Source: Bolinopsis microptera | Lineage: Eukaryota; Ctenophora; Tentaculata; Lobata; Bolinopsidae | Reading direction: 5' to 3' | Length of the DNA stretch: 64,000 nt | NCBI RefSeq assembly: GCF_026151205.1 | Contig: NC_087083.1 | Location: forward strand, 4,378,460-4,442,459 | Shown: one piece after another, positions 29,669 to 40,717 of the stretch | Position numbering within the stretch: position 1 is the first letter of the stretch | Layout of the letters: the number at the start of each line of letters is the position of its first letter | Notes under the pieces: generated by a model | Seen by the model: the letters and a program-made list of their open reading frames with translations, nothing else | Told to the model about the DNA's origin: nothing | The model's database searches: none | Made by a program: the position numbers and the translations under genes

Positions 29669-32073
29669 ACTGAATCGCGACTTTACCTTACAGGAGATCA
29701 AAGATGCGACTAAAAAACTCCAAAACAATAAGAGTGTGTCCGATGACCTGATATCGAACGAGATGTTGAAAAACTCCAATGAGACACTTCAACTCGTCGT
29801 GGTAAAACTCTTTAATGCCTGCCTCCAGCATGGAACTTACCCCTGGAACAACTCGATCACAACTCCCCTCCATAAAAAGGGTGACCGGCAAAACCCTGAT
29901 AACTATCGGGCTATTACTATTGGGAGCTGTCTCGGCAAACTCTTCTCGAACCTTCTCCTTAAACGGCTGATCGAATTTAGAGAAACAGCCTGTCCGGACC
30001 GACCGTATCAACTTGGATTCAGGAGGGGAGCCCAATGTAACGACCACTTACTCACCTTGAATACCGTTATTGAGAAATACACCAAGAAAGAGAAGACGCG
30101 ACTTTTCGCCTGCTTTGTCGACTACCGCAAGGCTTTCGATAGCGTATGCAGGGAAGCACTCCTGTTCAAGCTGGGAAACATGGGCATAACAGGCAAATTC
30201 TTCGACTGCATCAGCCACATGTACAAGAACTCTTCAACCCGAGTCAAGCTGATTCAAAAGCTATCCGCAGCCATTGACGTCACCATCGGCACAGAACAAG
30301 GACACCCAATGTCTCCCGAGCTCTTCAAACTCTATATCCACGAGCTCTCGATCAGACTTGAACAAATCGAGGAATTGGATGTACCTTTATTAAACGGTGT
30401 AAAAGTAAGTCACCTCCTATGGGCAGATGACCTGGTACTCTTAGCGCTGGATGCGGGCAGCTTACAGAAACTGCTCAATTGCTTGCATGACTATGCTGAA
30501 AAGTGGGAGCTGTCTGTGAATATCAACAAAACCAGCGTGATGGTCTTTAACACAAGCTCACGAATACTGAAATGTGCTTACGGCTTCAAACTAGGCAACT
30601 TGGACATCGCACCCGTCAGAAAATACTGCTATCTAGGAATCCAGTTCTCCCTGAACGGTTCCTTCAAGCAAGCAATCGATGAACTTAGGAAGAAAGCTCT
30701 TCGCTCATTCTTCTCTCTGAGACGAACTATTGACACGAGAGCCCTTACCACTAGCACGATGCTAAAACTCATTGATAGCTTAGTCAAGCCAGTGGCCACA
30801 TATGGATGCCCTATTTGGCTGCCATCAACCAACATCGTGAAAGCCATCCTCTCAAAAAATCAAGAAGCGAGTCTTCCCAAAGCAGCAGCAAAAGATGCTC
30901 TTGAAACTACTCACTTGAAAATTCTTAAATGGATATTGGGTGTCCACAAAAAGGCAAATAACAACTTCTGCTACGGAGATACAGGTAGAACCCCCTGGAC
31001 AGTAACCGTCCTCCCTCAATGTATTGCCTACTTCTGTAGAGCATCACAAGCGGTTGTAGGTAACGTGAACACCCTCTTGCACCATACATTTCAGGAACAG
31101 AAACAACTGAACCTTACCTGGTATGATGCATGGTCTACTATCATCAAGACGAGCACTGTCGCTAAGCCACACCTACCCCACACCCTTGCGGCTCGTGAAC
31201 ACATACACGAAACATTTGTCAACCACTGGAAGAAGGATCTTCACAACCAGCCTAAAATGTCATTCTACACTGCGGTCAAAGCTGGGTTTGGTGAAGAACT
31301 GTACTTACAGCTCCCATGCAGGGTCAAAAGAGCTAACATTGCAAAACTTCGATCTAGCAGTCACGATCTGAGGATTGAGAAAGGTCGCTACACTGGAGAT
31401 CGCTACAACACAGCACTGAAAACATGTCGCTTTTGCTGCTCCTCAGACACCGACGTCATGCGGTTCTTCGAAGAACTACCATTCTTTGAAACACCTATCC
31501 TTGAAACCGAGGACCACGTTATAAATGAATGCCCCAGCTACAACTCCCTCCGGTCCAACCTCTCAGACAACCTTAAAAGCCTCATAATGCTCAAAGAATA
31601 TGGGGCCATCATGAACTCATTCCATGCTACTGAATTTGGAAAGTACCTCACAGAATCCTTTCACCTTCGACATCCTCCTGAAAAGAAGTCCTAGTTATCA
31701 CCTCCTATGAAGTCCTAGCAATCACCACCTAACAGACTCTTCAAACCTTCGAAATCCTATGATTAAGTCCTAATCCTCGCTTCACGTCCCCTACTCATCT
31801 CCTTCAACGTCCCATCACCTTATGTAGTCTAACATATCTCCTTGGACTTGCTTTTATGCACACATCCAGAATTTCTATTAGCATTTAAATTATTATATTT
31901 GATTTTATTTCCACTTCGTGATATTGTAACGCGGTTAAATTTTAAGATTTTTATTTTCATACTTTTATTCGGCTTTTGTTTTATATATGAACTTATTTAT
32001 GAATTGATGTATAGCCAAAACGAGTCCGTTAGTGTTCTCCTTGGTAATTTCAAGTTTAATTCCAGTTTAATTC
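29669..32073 (+). mobile_element. Non-LTR retrotransposon, copy 1 (RT intact, 5'-truncated)
   Basis: The 5' junction is inside the RT ORF (ctgaatcgcgactttacctt, matching the internal sequence of copy 2 at 35315-36722). It ends with short tandem ttaattccag-like units instead of poly(A), as in several LINE clades. It is nested in an older repeat whose two halves flank it. Confidence 0.8.
29736..31694 (+). CDS. LINE reverse transcriptase ORF, copy 1
   Basis: A 652-codon frame. RT blocks: TPLHKKGDRQNPDNYRAI, FVDYRKAFDSV, GTEQGHPMSPELF and LLWADDLVLLA, where the usual YADD is WADD. A thumb region and a C-terminal Cys-His knuckle follow (CRFCC ... HVINECP). The endonuclease part is absent because of 5' truncation, though copy 2 shows that the family encodes an AP-type endonuclease. 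The true frame extends upstream of the first ATG to the insertion point. It could only be active in trans. Confidence 0.85.
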   Translation: MSDDLISNEMLKNSNETLQLVVVKLFNACLQHGTYPWNNSITTPLHKKGDRQNPDNYRAITIGSCLGKLFSNLLLKRLIEFRETACPDRPYQLGFRRGAQCNDHLLTLNTVIEKYTKKEKTRLFACFVDYRKAFDSVCREALLFKLGNMGITGKFFDCISHMYKNSSTRVKLIQKLSAAIDVTIGTEQGHPMSPELFKLYIHELSIRLEQIEELDVPLLNGVKVSHLLWADDLVLLALDAGSLQKLLNCLHDYAEKWELSVNINKTSVMVFNTSSRILKCAYGFKLGNLDIAPVRKYCYLGIQFSLNGSFKQAIDELRKKALRSFFSLRRTIDTRALTTSTMLKLIDSLVKPVATYGCPIWLPSTNIVKAILSKNQEASLPKAAAKDALETTHLKILKWILGVHKKANNNFCYGDTGRTPWTVTVLPQCIAYFCRASQAVVGNVNTLLHHTFQEQKQLNLTWYDAWSTIIKTSTVAKPHLPHTLAAREHIHETFVNHWKKDLHNQPKMSFYTAVKAGFGEELYLQLPCRVKRANIAKLRSSSHDLRIEKGRYTGDRYNTALKTCRFCCSSDTDVMRFFEELPFFETPILETEDHVINECPSYNSLRSNLSDNLKSLIMLKEYGAIMNSFHATEFGKYLTESFHLRHPPEKKS

Positions 32074-32109
32074 CATATATCGTCTCGCTTTATATATAGT
32101 AAGATAATA

Positions 32110-32435
32110 AGCTGACGTTGAGTTAAAAATTGACAAGCCAGTATAAACATTGGGGTTAACGCGCGCTCCAAGATAATCTGGGGTAGTAATTTTTTTTTAT
32201 TTGTGGAGAGTTTGGTAAAGCAAGCATATGGATTCCTTGCCTACCTCTGGGGTATAGCAGTCCTATGGGAGAACAGCCGACCGGAGGATGCCGGAAGTAT
32301 CAGAATGTATAATGGAGGATGATGGTAAGTGTTATGACTTTGTGAGGGGAGATATGTCATAAATGGACGCTTAAGACTTACCCCAGATTATTTTGGTGCG
32401 TTTACCCCAGTATTTACTGGCTGTCAACGTCAGCT
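32110..32435. mobile_element. TA-flanked fold-back MITE
   Basis: Imperfect terminal inverted repeats of about 75 bp begin agctgacgttga and end tcaacgtcagct, flanked by TA on both sides, as in Tc1/mariner-type insertions. No coding capacity. Part of its interior (agcatatggat ... cctacctctgggg) recurs inverted near 34040. Confidence 0.75.
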
Positions 32436-32839
32436 TAATTGTAACATATAAACGATCGTAATCGTGGGGAAACTCGTTCCAGATCGACCTAGGCAGGCAG
32501 GCAGGTACACATTTCATGTAATTTTCATGATTTCGCAAGAATTGATTATTATAAATTCTGGTATATTAGTCGCAGCATGAGCGACAGTTATATTTGAAAA
32601 AAACCACTCTGATTGGTCCTCTTACAACATGAAGGCAAATTGATTGAGTAATGTATTCTGTATGTGATTATTATGTTGAGTTTTAACCATCATTATCTTT
32701 AAAAAAATCTTTGTCTTAATTAATTAGTGTAGAAATATATACAGCACAGCTGTGAAATCAGTGGACACCTGAATGTTTAAAGTATCTCCAGAGGTTCCTA
32801 GTTGTCGGGATATGTAATGATTGGTTCCTAGTTGTCGGA

Positions 32840-34141
32840 GCTGATTGGATTTCCCAAGCTTGCATGTTAATTAGTTAACTAGGTAAAATTGACAGTTAAA
32901 GAGTATCCAGATGATTTCTGCTATTAATTGTGGGAAGTGAGATTCCTTTTACAACATAAAGACATAACAAATTTGTTGCTGGTAGCTAATCTAATCAGTA
33001 TGATTGGCTACTGATCGGTGCTCAAGTTACAGTTGCTTAAGAGTTTCTGATGAGCTCCAGAATAATAAAGTAATAATAGCAATTAGCATGCGTCCAATAT
33101 TTAAGCTTACAATGGCCGGCAGTGATGCAATGGCGTAACGTTGCATTTTGCGCCCCCGAAAAAGTGCCCCCTGCTATAGGCGCCCGGCCTCCCCCTCTTA
33201 AAATAGAAACGTAAAATTGGACCAATTAGGTGAATTTAGAGGATACGCTGGAAAAATCTCTAAAAAAGTGTGTTTCTAGGTAGTAATCTCGGGTACTTAA
33301 TAACTCATCTGACAAGAGGAAGCAGGTTTTGTGATTTGGATTCTGGTAAGGGTTTCAGCCGAGTAGCATCATCAGATGTTTAAATCGATCATTATAAGAA
33401 GTCACGCGTGGAAGGTTTTTGCTCGATCTCAGCTATTTCATGTTATAAAACTCATGTGATAAACTACAGTTGACGGTGGTCATGTCGAGCAGAGGTACTG
33501 ATACTGTCTGAGTGTCTGATATGAAGAATTAAAGATAGTATCTGGTGAGTGAGAGACCGCGAACTTGATAATTTAGTGAAACTTAGGATACGAGAACTGT
33601 GATTGGGTGAGCGGGAGCCGGGGATATAATATAACATTGTAAACCGAGACGGTGCCTGGTGGTTCTAATGACCCATTCTAATCTTAACAAATATAAACAA
33701 TTAAAAATAGTAATAATCCCTCACAATGGCACTGCACTCTTAATAGGAAAATGCCACACTGTGTAGATCAGCACTTAACGATGGAATTTAAACCTCATCT
33801 GACTAATAATAAGCCTGCTGGATATTAGATTTAAAACAGGCAAACCGATTTTTCAAACTGTTCGACTCACTGAATTTATAAGTGGTACACTATAGGAGGC
33901 GAGACATTTATGGCATTTACCGTTTAAGAGAGTTGTTTTTTGGCCGCTGATTCCGAGTTTCCTACATACTTACATAGGGATCATGTCTGTGAGTTGTAAT
34001 TAGTTTACGCAATAAGCACCATCAGGACTGCCTTACCCCAGAGGTAGGCAAAGCATCCATATGCTATCCTCTCGTGGGCCCAGCCTCTATTTTTAAAAAA
34101 TTTAAAAAATAAAAAACCATCAGTAATTGGCAGGATGATGA
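32840..34141. other. Non-coding stretch with repeat fragments
   Basis: No gene seen. The sequence agagttgttttttggccgct (33930) recurs at 34570, and 33990-34080 resembles the MITE at 32110 in inverted orientation. Confidence 0.4.
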
Positions 34142-34499
34142 TTAATCACTCTACACTCGACTGTCACGTGACTTTTTCAACCCGTTCTCTAGCTGGTCCT
34201 GAACGACTATTCTAGACCCTAACCCTCTAATCTGATCCCAAGCCTGACCCTAACCCAAACCTTAGCAAAAGCATATACTGAAACCCTAACCCTAACGATA
34301 AATTAGACTAACTTCCTTATACGGTCATATCGCGTGATCAAGACAGTTTTTCGCCGATATCTCGTCAGGGGAGCATTTTACCCCTATGTCATAGGGGGTG
34401 ATTCTGAATCAGCGTCCGAAAATACATCGATAGAAGTTGGTTTCAACTGTCGGGGGCCCTTTTAGAACAATCTCGAAGATCGACTGTAGAGTGATTTAG
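34142..34499. mobile_element. MITE, telomere-motif family (copy B, full length)
   Basis: Terminal repeats aatcactctacactcga and tcgactgtagagtgatt. The interior carries several ccctaaccctaac tracts and a tcacgtgac site. Copies at 6889 (one end) and 61366-61506 (internally deleted) define the family. Confidence 0.75.
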
Positions 34500-34845
34500 C
34501 ACGCTCGTAATTGGCATAAAACGTTTTGTCTCCAAACAACTTTTGGTACCAAAATTATAATATTTGAAGGACCAAAGAGTTGTTTTTTGGCCGCTGATTC
34601 CTACATAGGGTAAACGATTCCCTGAACTCTGAATTCAATGCATGAGGAGAGTTGTTATAAACAGGTTATGATATTTAAAATTCAAATGCCTTGTTATGAG
34701 GGGAAATGAAAATTGATGATATGAAGGTATTAGACCAGGATAATCTTAAGATATTATAGTTAAATATCAAAATCAATCTAGGTAAACTATAGGTAAAAAT
34801 ATAATATTAATCATAAGCTAAAATGTACTAATCTTTGTATTCTAA

Positions 34846-35118
34846 ATGGGGAAAAAGAAGAAACATTGTCAGTCAGTCGAGAAAATTGTCAGTCAGGCTA
34901 TATGGCAGCTTTGTCGATGTTGTGACTATGCTAGTAGTGGTCCCAGGCTTGCGACTGGAATTGCGGTGTTAAATCGATTTAATGGTATACCAACGATCCA
35001 CCTCCCACTTGTTGTTTGGTACTTAGCATTAATAGTGTTACTGTTAGCTGTAGCCATTTATAGCAAGAATCTTAAAACTAAAGGGGATGACAAGGAAAAG
35101 TGGAAGGAAAAAGAATAA
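34846..35118 (+). CDS. Possible small single-pass membrane protein
   Basis: A 90-codon frame starting MGKKKKHCQS, with a Cys-rich patch (LCRCCDYA), one clear hydrophobic helix (VVWYLALIVLLLAVAIYS) and a highly charged tail (KTKGDDKEKWKEKE). The basic N-terminus, single helix and charged tail look protein-like, but I recognise no family. It sits alone among repeats and could be chance. No splice partners were identified. Confidence 0.25.
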   Translation: MGKKKKHCQSVEKIVSQAIWQLCRCCDYASSGPRLATGIAVLNRFNGIPTIHLPLVVWYLALIVLLLAVAIYSKNLKTKGDDKEKWKEKE

Positions 35119-35157
35119 CGGAACAAACAATTAATTAAAGTATTTATAGGAGCAAGA

Positions 35158-35305
35158 CAGTTTATGATATTTAATGGATTTGTTATTTTGAACCCTACTA
35201 CATAGGGTTGATTGAAGACAACGTGGGTAAACGTGGCGGTATATTATTATTATATTATCATACTATAGCATTATAAGCACATGTCTACAGCTATAACAAC
35301 TGTAG
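35158..35305 (+). repeat. Direct repeat flanking LINE copy 2 (left)
   Basis: About 145 bp (tttatgatatttaa, gttattttgaaccctacta, cacatgtctacagct) recurs at 36771-36920 with about 90 percent identity by eye. Confidence 0.8.
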
Positions 35306-35314
35306 CTGCACATG

Positions 35315-36722
35315 TTAATAGGGTCGGTCAGGACAGGCTCTTTCTCTAAATTCGATCAGCCATTTAAGGAGTAGATTTTCCGAGACAGCTCCCAATAGTA
35401 ATAGCTCGATAGTTATCAGAGTTTTTCCGGTTACCCTTCTTATGGAGGGGAGTTGTGATTGAGTTGTTCCAGGGGTAAGTTCCATGCTGGAGGCAGGCAT
35501 TGAAGAGTTTTACCGCGACGAGTTGAAGTGTCTCATTTGAGTTTTTCAACATCTCGTTGGATATTAGATCATCGGACACACTTTTATTGTTTTGGAGTTT
35601 TTTAGTCGCATCTTTGATCTCCTGTAAGGTAAAGTGGCGATTCAGTTCGTCGACCAATTTCTTGATAGGCTGCTAATCGTTGGACATAGGAGTAGAAGTG
35701 ACATCATCCTTTGAGTGATTGTTCACGCCACACTTTCGGTTGTAGAGATCATTGGAAAATTTGTGAAAGAGGAGGAGATCGTAGATGTTAAATGATTCCT
35801 TATCTTTGTACTGATCCACATTGTACCTCTCCACATTCGTATATCTTCTGGTTCATCTCGTACAGAAATTTCCCCTTTTTCGTTACTCCTTTTTTCTGAG
35901 AAAGTGCTGGTCACGAAGGAAGTTGCTGTGTGGGCTACTGTTGGCATTTCTGTCAGCTCTGTCAGTTTCCCTTTCAGCATGTCTGAAGCTTTGGTCAAAC
36001 CACTTTTGACGTAAGATTGTGGTATGTTGCGACTAAGTCTTCATTATAAAGCTGTGCAGCTCCGTTTGCCGTGTTCACTGGTTGATTAAGTAGGCAGTCC
36101 ATTAATTTGTCTTTGAATAACTGATCACTCTGTGCCAGCCGGAACTTAGTTGCTGTATCGGCAGAGAGGTTCTCTGATCTGTTCCATTTAAAATATATAG
36201 GTGCATCTTGGATATCTAGTGATTCAAGACTGGTAGAAATCCTTCTTGAGGGATTAGTGGATATTGACATTGATAGTAATGTGATCGGAGTATTGAGAGA
36301 TGCTCTCGATTTTGAAGGATCCATTAGTGGGTGAGTCATAGACATTGATTAGATAGGTGTTTCGGTCTAGGTCGAAGTAGTTAGCTTTCAGCTTAACTAC
36401 AATGATATCTTCCGTGGAGTTCATACGATCACATTGGTTACACCGGCTTTTAAGCTTTTGTGTACTCTCACTACTCCTATGCATACCCCTTCCTGTTAGA
36501 ATTAAAGCAACAGTAGTAATTTATGTTAATCTCCCCTCTTGTTTCTTGCAGAGCAAAAATATCGTGGTTGTCGAAGAGCTTACGAATTTCGGGAATGTCA
36601 ACCTTGGCTCCTTCAACTTTGTCCCGAGTGTGGTTGATATTCCAGCACAGGAACTTAAGGGAGTGGCGGGACCTCGTTGGTGTTTTATTTTACCCCAAAT
36701 ATTTAATCTTGATTTATAAAAC
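35315..36722 (-). pseudogene. Non-LTR retrotransposon, copy 2 (endonuclease plus start of RT)
   Basis: Reading from 36722 downward, an AP-type endonuclease N-terminus (FDNHDIFALQETRGEI) is followed by broken frames (IIVVKLKANYFDLDRNTYLI) and a linker. The RT start (ELNRHFTLQEIKDATKKLQ, then TPLHKKGNRKNSDNYRAI) closely matches copy 1. It stops at CPDRPY, where the element is cut off. Frameshifts and a small deletion near 35380 mark it as dead. It supplies the endonuclease half missing from copy 1. Confidence 0.85.
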
Positions 36723-36770
36723 TAGACAAACTTGTCGCGCAATGCAGCTAACTTAAATCCTTGCCCAACC

Positions 36771-36920
36771 GATGATTTATGATATTTAACGGATTTGTTA
36801 TTTTGAACCCTACTACTGCATAGGGTTGATTGAAGTCAACGTGGGTAAACGTGGGTGGTATATTATTATTATACTTATACTAACATACTGTAGCAGTATA
36901 GCACATGTCTACAGCTGTCA
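36771..36920 (+). repeat. Direct repeat flanking LINE copy 2 (right)
   Basis: Second copy of the block at 35158-35305. The pair encloses the LINE fragment. Confidence 0.8.
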
Positions 36921-37456
36921 GCTATGGCAAATGTCTGTGAGTTGTAATGAAGCTGTCTGATAACAGGTTGGTTATGTAAGTGATTCGATATCTGGTTAAA
37001 TCTATAATTAGAAACAGCTCCGGATTTATCCATATACCATTACCAACACGTAATAATAAAACAATCATTTGTTGACAAACCCAGGAAACCTTACTGGCTG
37101 TGGCTGGGTCTATCTCCAAAAGTAAAAGAGATATAAGCAAAATATATGGCAAAATTTTCGTCTCGTAAAAGTAACGTTTCCTTCCCAGCTAAGATGAAAG
37201 TTGGGGATACTGTAGATTTTAAGTCATTCCAAAAAGTCTTATTTCGAGCCAAATTAAATTTTCAGAAAATATACTTTGCTGCAGAATTATTGTCATCCAA
37301 TCAGAAACATTTAAAAATAAAATAAATAAAATGATAAATACATAAATCAGTGGAGGGTTGAGCTTTGCCCTGTGGTATCGTTGCTTCGTTAAATTTGAGA
37401 GCAACCTGTGTCATGCTTGAAACCAGCTCAACTCTATATACGTTAACATGAAAATA

Positions 37457-38244
37457 CAGGGTGGGCCAAAAGTAAGTACCCATTATACGTTGGGTCTTAT
37501 ACCTCTGCCGTCTTTTATACTTGAGAGTTGTTGCTTTGCAGATGGCATACTGTACCTACTTGTTCGAGGATTCCGTCGCCAAAATTTGAAAATTCAAATA
37601 TTTTAGACCACGCTCATTCAATATTAAAACACCTATATTGTTCTCTCTGAACAGTGAACATGTTGGACGCCTAATTTTGTCTGAGACGGTAGATTTGAGA
37701 TTTTTACATTTTGCATCTGATCTGAAAAAAATTATGTGAAACGGATTAGAAATGACGAATTTATCAAGCGATTTGTGTATCTCGTTAGCAAAATTGATAG
37801 GGTGATTATGTGACACCGTGACACGACACTTTAATTGGACAGCTTTAACACTTCCCATAATGTTTAATGGGGTAGTTAACGGGGTCACCTTATCACGTGA
37901 TTAGGTAAGCCAATCACCTGATCACATGTAATTAATAAACTCGTTATGCTTCGTATCTCGGTCATCTGAGAAGCTATAACTCTAATTTTTTTCAGGACAA
38001 ACGTAATTCGAATGGCCAAACACAATTCAATAAAATTTAGCTCGATCCGACTATCCAAATTATCAAATAAATGCGAAAATGAATCTTCATTTGAAAAAAA
38101 AATGAACACGAATATTTTTCGAGTTGACAAATTCCTCGAACCAGTGGTGGTACTAAGTTATACCAGAAAGAATTATTTCAATTGGGCACTTAGTGACTGA
38201 GCTATAAAGGTCAACGTATGGGTACTGACTGTTAGCCCACCCTA
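37457..38244. mobile_element. Mariner-type non-autonomous element
   Basis: Ends cagggtgggccaaaagtaag and ttagcccaccct, flanked by TA. Such ends are typical of Tc1/mariner elements. The 788 bp show no transposase. A partial second copy lies at 51449-51705. Confidence 0.8.
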
Positions 38245-38461
38245 TAAAACACATAATATAAAAGACAAGATATAAGAATCTAAAATATGAAAATATTTAG
38301 TTGACTCTGTCAAAGATGATTAAAAGTAGCTCAAGCTGCGAAGCTGGATTTATTGAACGCACGATGCACATCGATTAAAAGACATGGACATAACTCATTA
38401 GTAGTAACTTCTGGACAAATTTTGGAGAGGTCAAGATAAAACATTATTATATATATAAGAT

Positions 38462-40546
38462 ATGCAACACAAATATCACTTGGCCCTTGAAGGCAAGTTC
38501 TCAAATTTTGTGACCAGCAACGATCCAAATGCCGACCTTCAAAATCTTATGTCTCATATTCGTGATGCTGCCAATGTTTCCATCGGCCCAAAACCTAAAG
38601 CTCGCTTGAAACATCACAGCAGTGATGACACTCTCAAAGAGCTTGTTGAAAAGCGTCACGATCTCCGACAGCTACTTAACAATAATCAATCTCTTGATCG
38701 AACTACATTGAGGTCATCCATCAACCACCTCACTAATAGTATCCAGAAAAGATTAGTTGAAGTGAGGTCTGCTCAAGCTGATCAGACTAATAGTGATATT
38801 ACTAACACAAACGATTCAAGGAAAATGTTTGAAGCAGTAAGACATCTTCAGAAAAGTAAACCACCTAATAACTCGATTGGTGTTCATGATGAAAATGGCT
38901 GTTTGATTGCATCTGACGACATGAAAGCTTCTGTTGTTAGAGACTATCTCGAAAAACAGCTGACTCGCAATGAGCAACCTCTCGAGCCTTTTGAGGGTCT
39001 ACCACGTGCTCTCAATGTCCCTTTTACTGGAGTTGAAATACATGCAGCCACCTCTAGCTTGAAAAATGGGAGGGCAAATGGTCCCGATGGAATACCCAAC
39101 GAGCTAATTAAGTACTCTAATAGTACAGTCCATGAACATTATGCTGGAATCATAAACAGTTGTTTCGAGACACATACTTTCCCTATTTCCATTGGAGAGG
39201 CTACTATAACACCCTTACAGAAGCCAAAAAAACCTATTGGTCCTCTGAAGAATTTACGTCCACTCACCTTGTCCAATGCAGCCAGAAAAATTCTGTCTAT
39301 GGCTACTCTTAAAAGGATAGAAGAAAAAGTGAACGCCTTCACTGGTCCATGGCAGTGTGCATATAAACGCGCTCGTTCTTGTGCTGATATTGTTTGGTGT
39401 CAGCGAGTTCTACTGTCAGTTGTCCAAAGGAAGAAATGGGAGTATCATCGCATGGGCATTGATATGTCTAGTGCGTTTGACACGATCAAACGCACTACGA
39501 TTCTTGAACTCCTGAAACTGTGTGGCTGTACTGAGGATGAGCTGAGGATTGTCCGGTTGTTGTTGTCCAACACAAAGCTACGGGTGAAGGTAAATGGAGT
39601 TCTTTCAGCTGAGTTTTTAAGTCTCCTTGGAGCTTTCCAAGGTGACTGTCTATCCGGCTGTCTGTTCACCCTTGTCTTGGCTGGTGCTTTGAATGAACTT
39701 AGATGGACTATAACAATCAGTTTAGATAGGCCGATCCCCCCGATTACTATTGCTGGCCTTCCACTTGACACTGAATATGCTGATGATGTTGACTTCAATG
39801 ATGAAGAGGAAGACAACTTGAGAGCTATTTTGCCCCAGGCAACAGCTATACTCGAGAAATGGAACCTCTTTGTCAATGAAGACAAAACGGACTTCACTCA
39901 TGTTTATTTAGCTAGTACGGGTGAAGTCGACAGTGATGGAAAATTAGTGTCGGGGAATGAAGCATGGAGGAAAAGTATTACTCTAGGGTCCGTCTTGTGT
40001 AGCAAAGCTGATATTCAGCGTCGCATAAACCTGGGATATGCTGCCTTTAACAATTACAAGAAGGCCTGGAGTGATAAACTGCCCCTAAACAAACGTCTAA
40101 CACTGTATAATGCTTTAGTCGTATCGGTTCTTATGTACAACTCATCCTGTTGGGCCGTCCCCAAAATATTCCTTGAAAAACTAGATGTTGTTCACCGCAG
40201 ACATCTTCGCACTATTTTGAATATAAAGTACCCAGGAGTCATCTCCAACAAAAACTTGTATAAACGCTGCAATGCTGAACCATTGTCAGATAAAGTGGCC
40301 CGTAGTCGGTGGAGAATGTTAGGACATGTTTTGCGGGGTCCTATTGACGGACCAGCGTTTTCTTCCCTCATTTTTGCCATCAATACACTGGACTTACCAG
40401 GGAGAAGAGGAAGACCCCAAAGCAATCTATTCTCGCTGATTGTGCATGATTTATGTAAAAGAAATCTTTATTTGAATAATATCTTTGACCTGCATTATCT
40501 CCGTAATTTGAGTTATGACAAGAGATATTGGCGGAATTTGCAATGA
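38462..40546 (+). CDS. Reverse transcriptase ORF of a second LINE family
   Basis: A 694-codon intact frame. After a helical linker come RT motifs: NGRANGPDGIPNELI, LKNLRPLTLSNAARK, IDMSSAFDTI, GAFQGDCLSGCLF and the catalytic EYADDVDF. The C-terminal part has the NALVVSVLMYNSSCW, RWRMLGHVLRG and GRRGRPQ motifs common to LINE RT tails. No endonuclease is seen upstream, so it is probably 5'-truncated. The sequence differs clearly from the LINEs at 29669 and 52895. I do not assign a clade. Confidence 0.85.
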   Translation: MQHKYHLALEGKFSNFVTSNDPNADLQNLMSHIRDAANVSIGPKPKARLKHHSSDDTLKELVEKRHDLRQLLNNNQSLDRTTLRSSINHLTNSIQKRLVEVRSAQADQTNSDITNTNDSRKMFEAVRHLQKSKPPNNSIGVHDENGCLIASDDMKASVVRDYLEKQLTRNEQPLEPFEGLPRALNVPFTGVEIHAATSSLKNGRANGPDGIPNELIKYSNSTVHEHYAGIINSCFETHTFPISIGEATITPLQKPKKPIGPLKNLRPLTLSNAARKILSMATLKRIEEKVNAFTGPWQCAYKRARSCADIVWCQRVLLSVVQRKKWEYHRMGIDMSSAFDTIKRTTILELLKLCGCTEDELRIVRLLLSNTKLRVKVNGVLSAEFLSLLGAFQGDCLSGCLFTLVLAGALNELRWTITISLDRPIPPITIAGLPLDTEYADDVDFNDEEEDNLRAILPQATAILEKWNLFVNEDKTDFTHVYLASTGEVDSDGKLVSGNEAWRKSITLGSVLCSKADIQRRINLGYAAFNNYKKAWSDKLPLNKRLTLYNALVVSVLMYNSSCWAVPKIFLEKLDVVHRRHLRTILNIKYPGVISNKNLYKRCNAEPLSDKVARSRWRMLGHVLRGPIDGPAFSSLIFAINTLDLPGRRGRPQSNLFSLIVHDLCKRNLYLNNIFDLHYLRNLSYDKRYWRNLQ

Positions 40547-40653
40547 AGTTTTTAATTTTTAGTTTTTGTTTAAGGGAAAGATTAGACTTGGGCGTTGTTT
40601 TTTAAAACTATCCCTTGTTTAGAACTTTGATTTAATAATATATATATATAATA

Positions 40654-40717
40654 ATATTTTCGAATATTTATTATAAATAAATATATATATTTATTTATAA
40701 TAAATATTCGAAAATAT
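40654..40717. repeat. 64-bp perfect palindrome
   Basis: Centred in an atatat core, with arms attttcgaatatttattata running outward to the ends. It follows the LINE ORF by about 110 bp. It may be a cruciform-prone 3' structure or a tiny fold-back element. Confidence 0.9.

Larger units (their letters stand above)
27254..32808. other. Composite repeat block bounded by inverted 19-mers
   Basis: The sequence ccgacaactaggaacctct at 27254-27272 returns inverted at 32790-32808, with a further partial copy at 32823-32838. Between them lie a FLYWCH remnant, a LINE nested in another repeat, and a MITE. No target duplication is seen, so whether these 19-mers are ends of one large transposon or scattered copies is open. 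Confidence 0.4.

Noticed and set aside
34200-34310. Chromosome end suggested by ccctaaccctaac tracts
   Set aside because: The tracts are short, internal and shared by MITE copies; the sequence continues with ordinary DNA on both sides.
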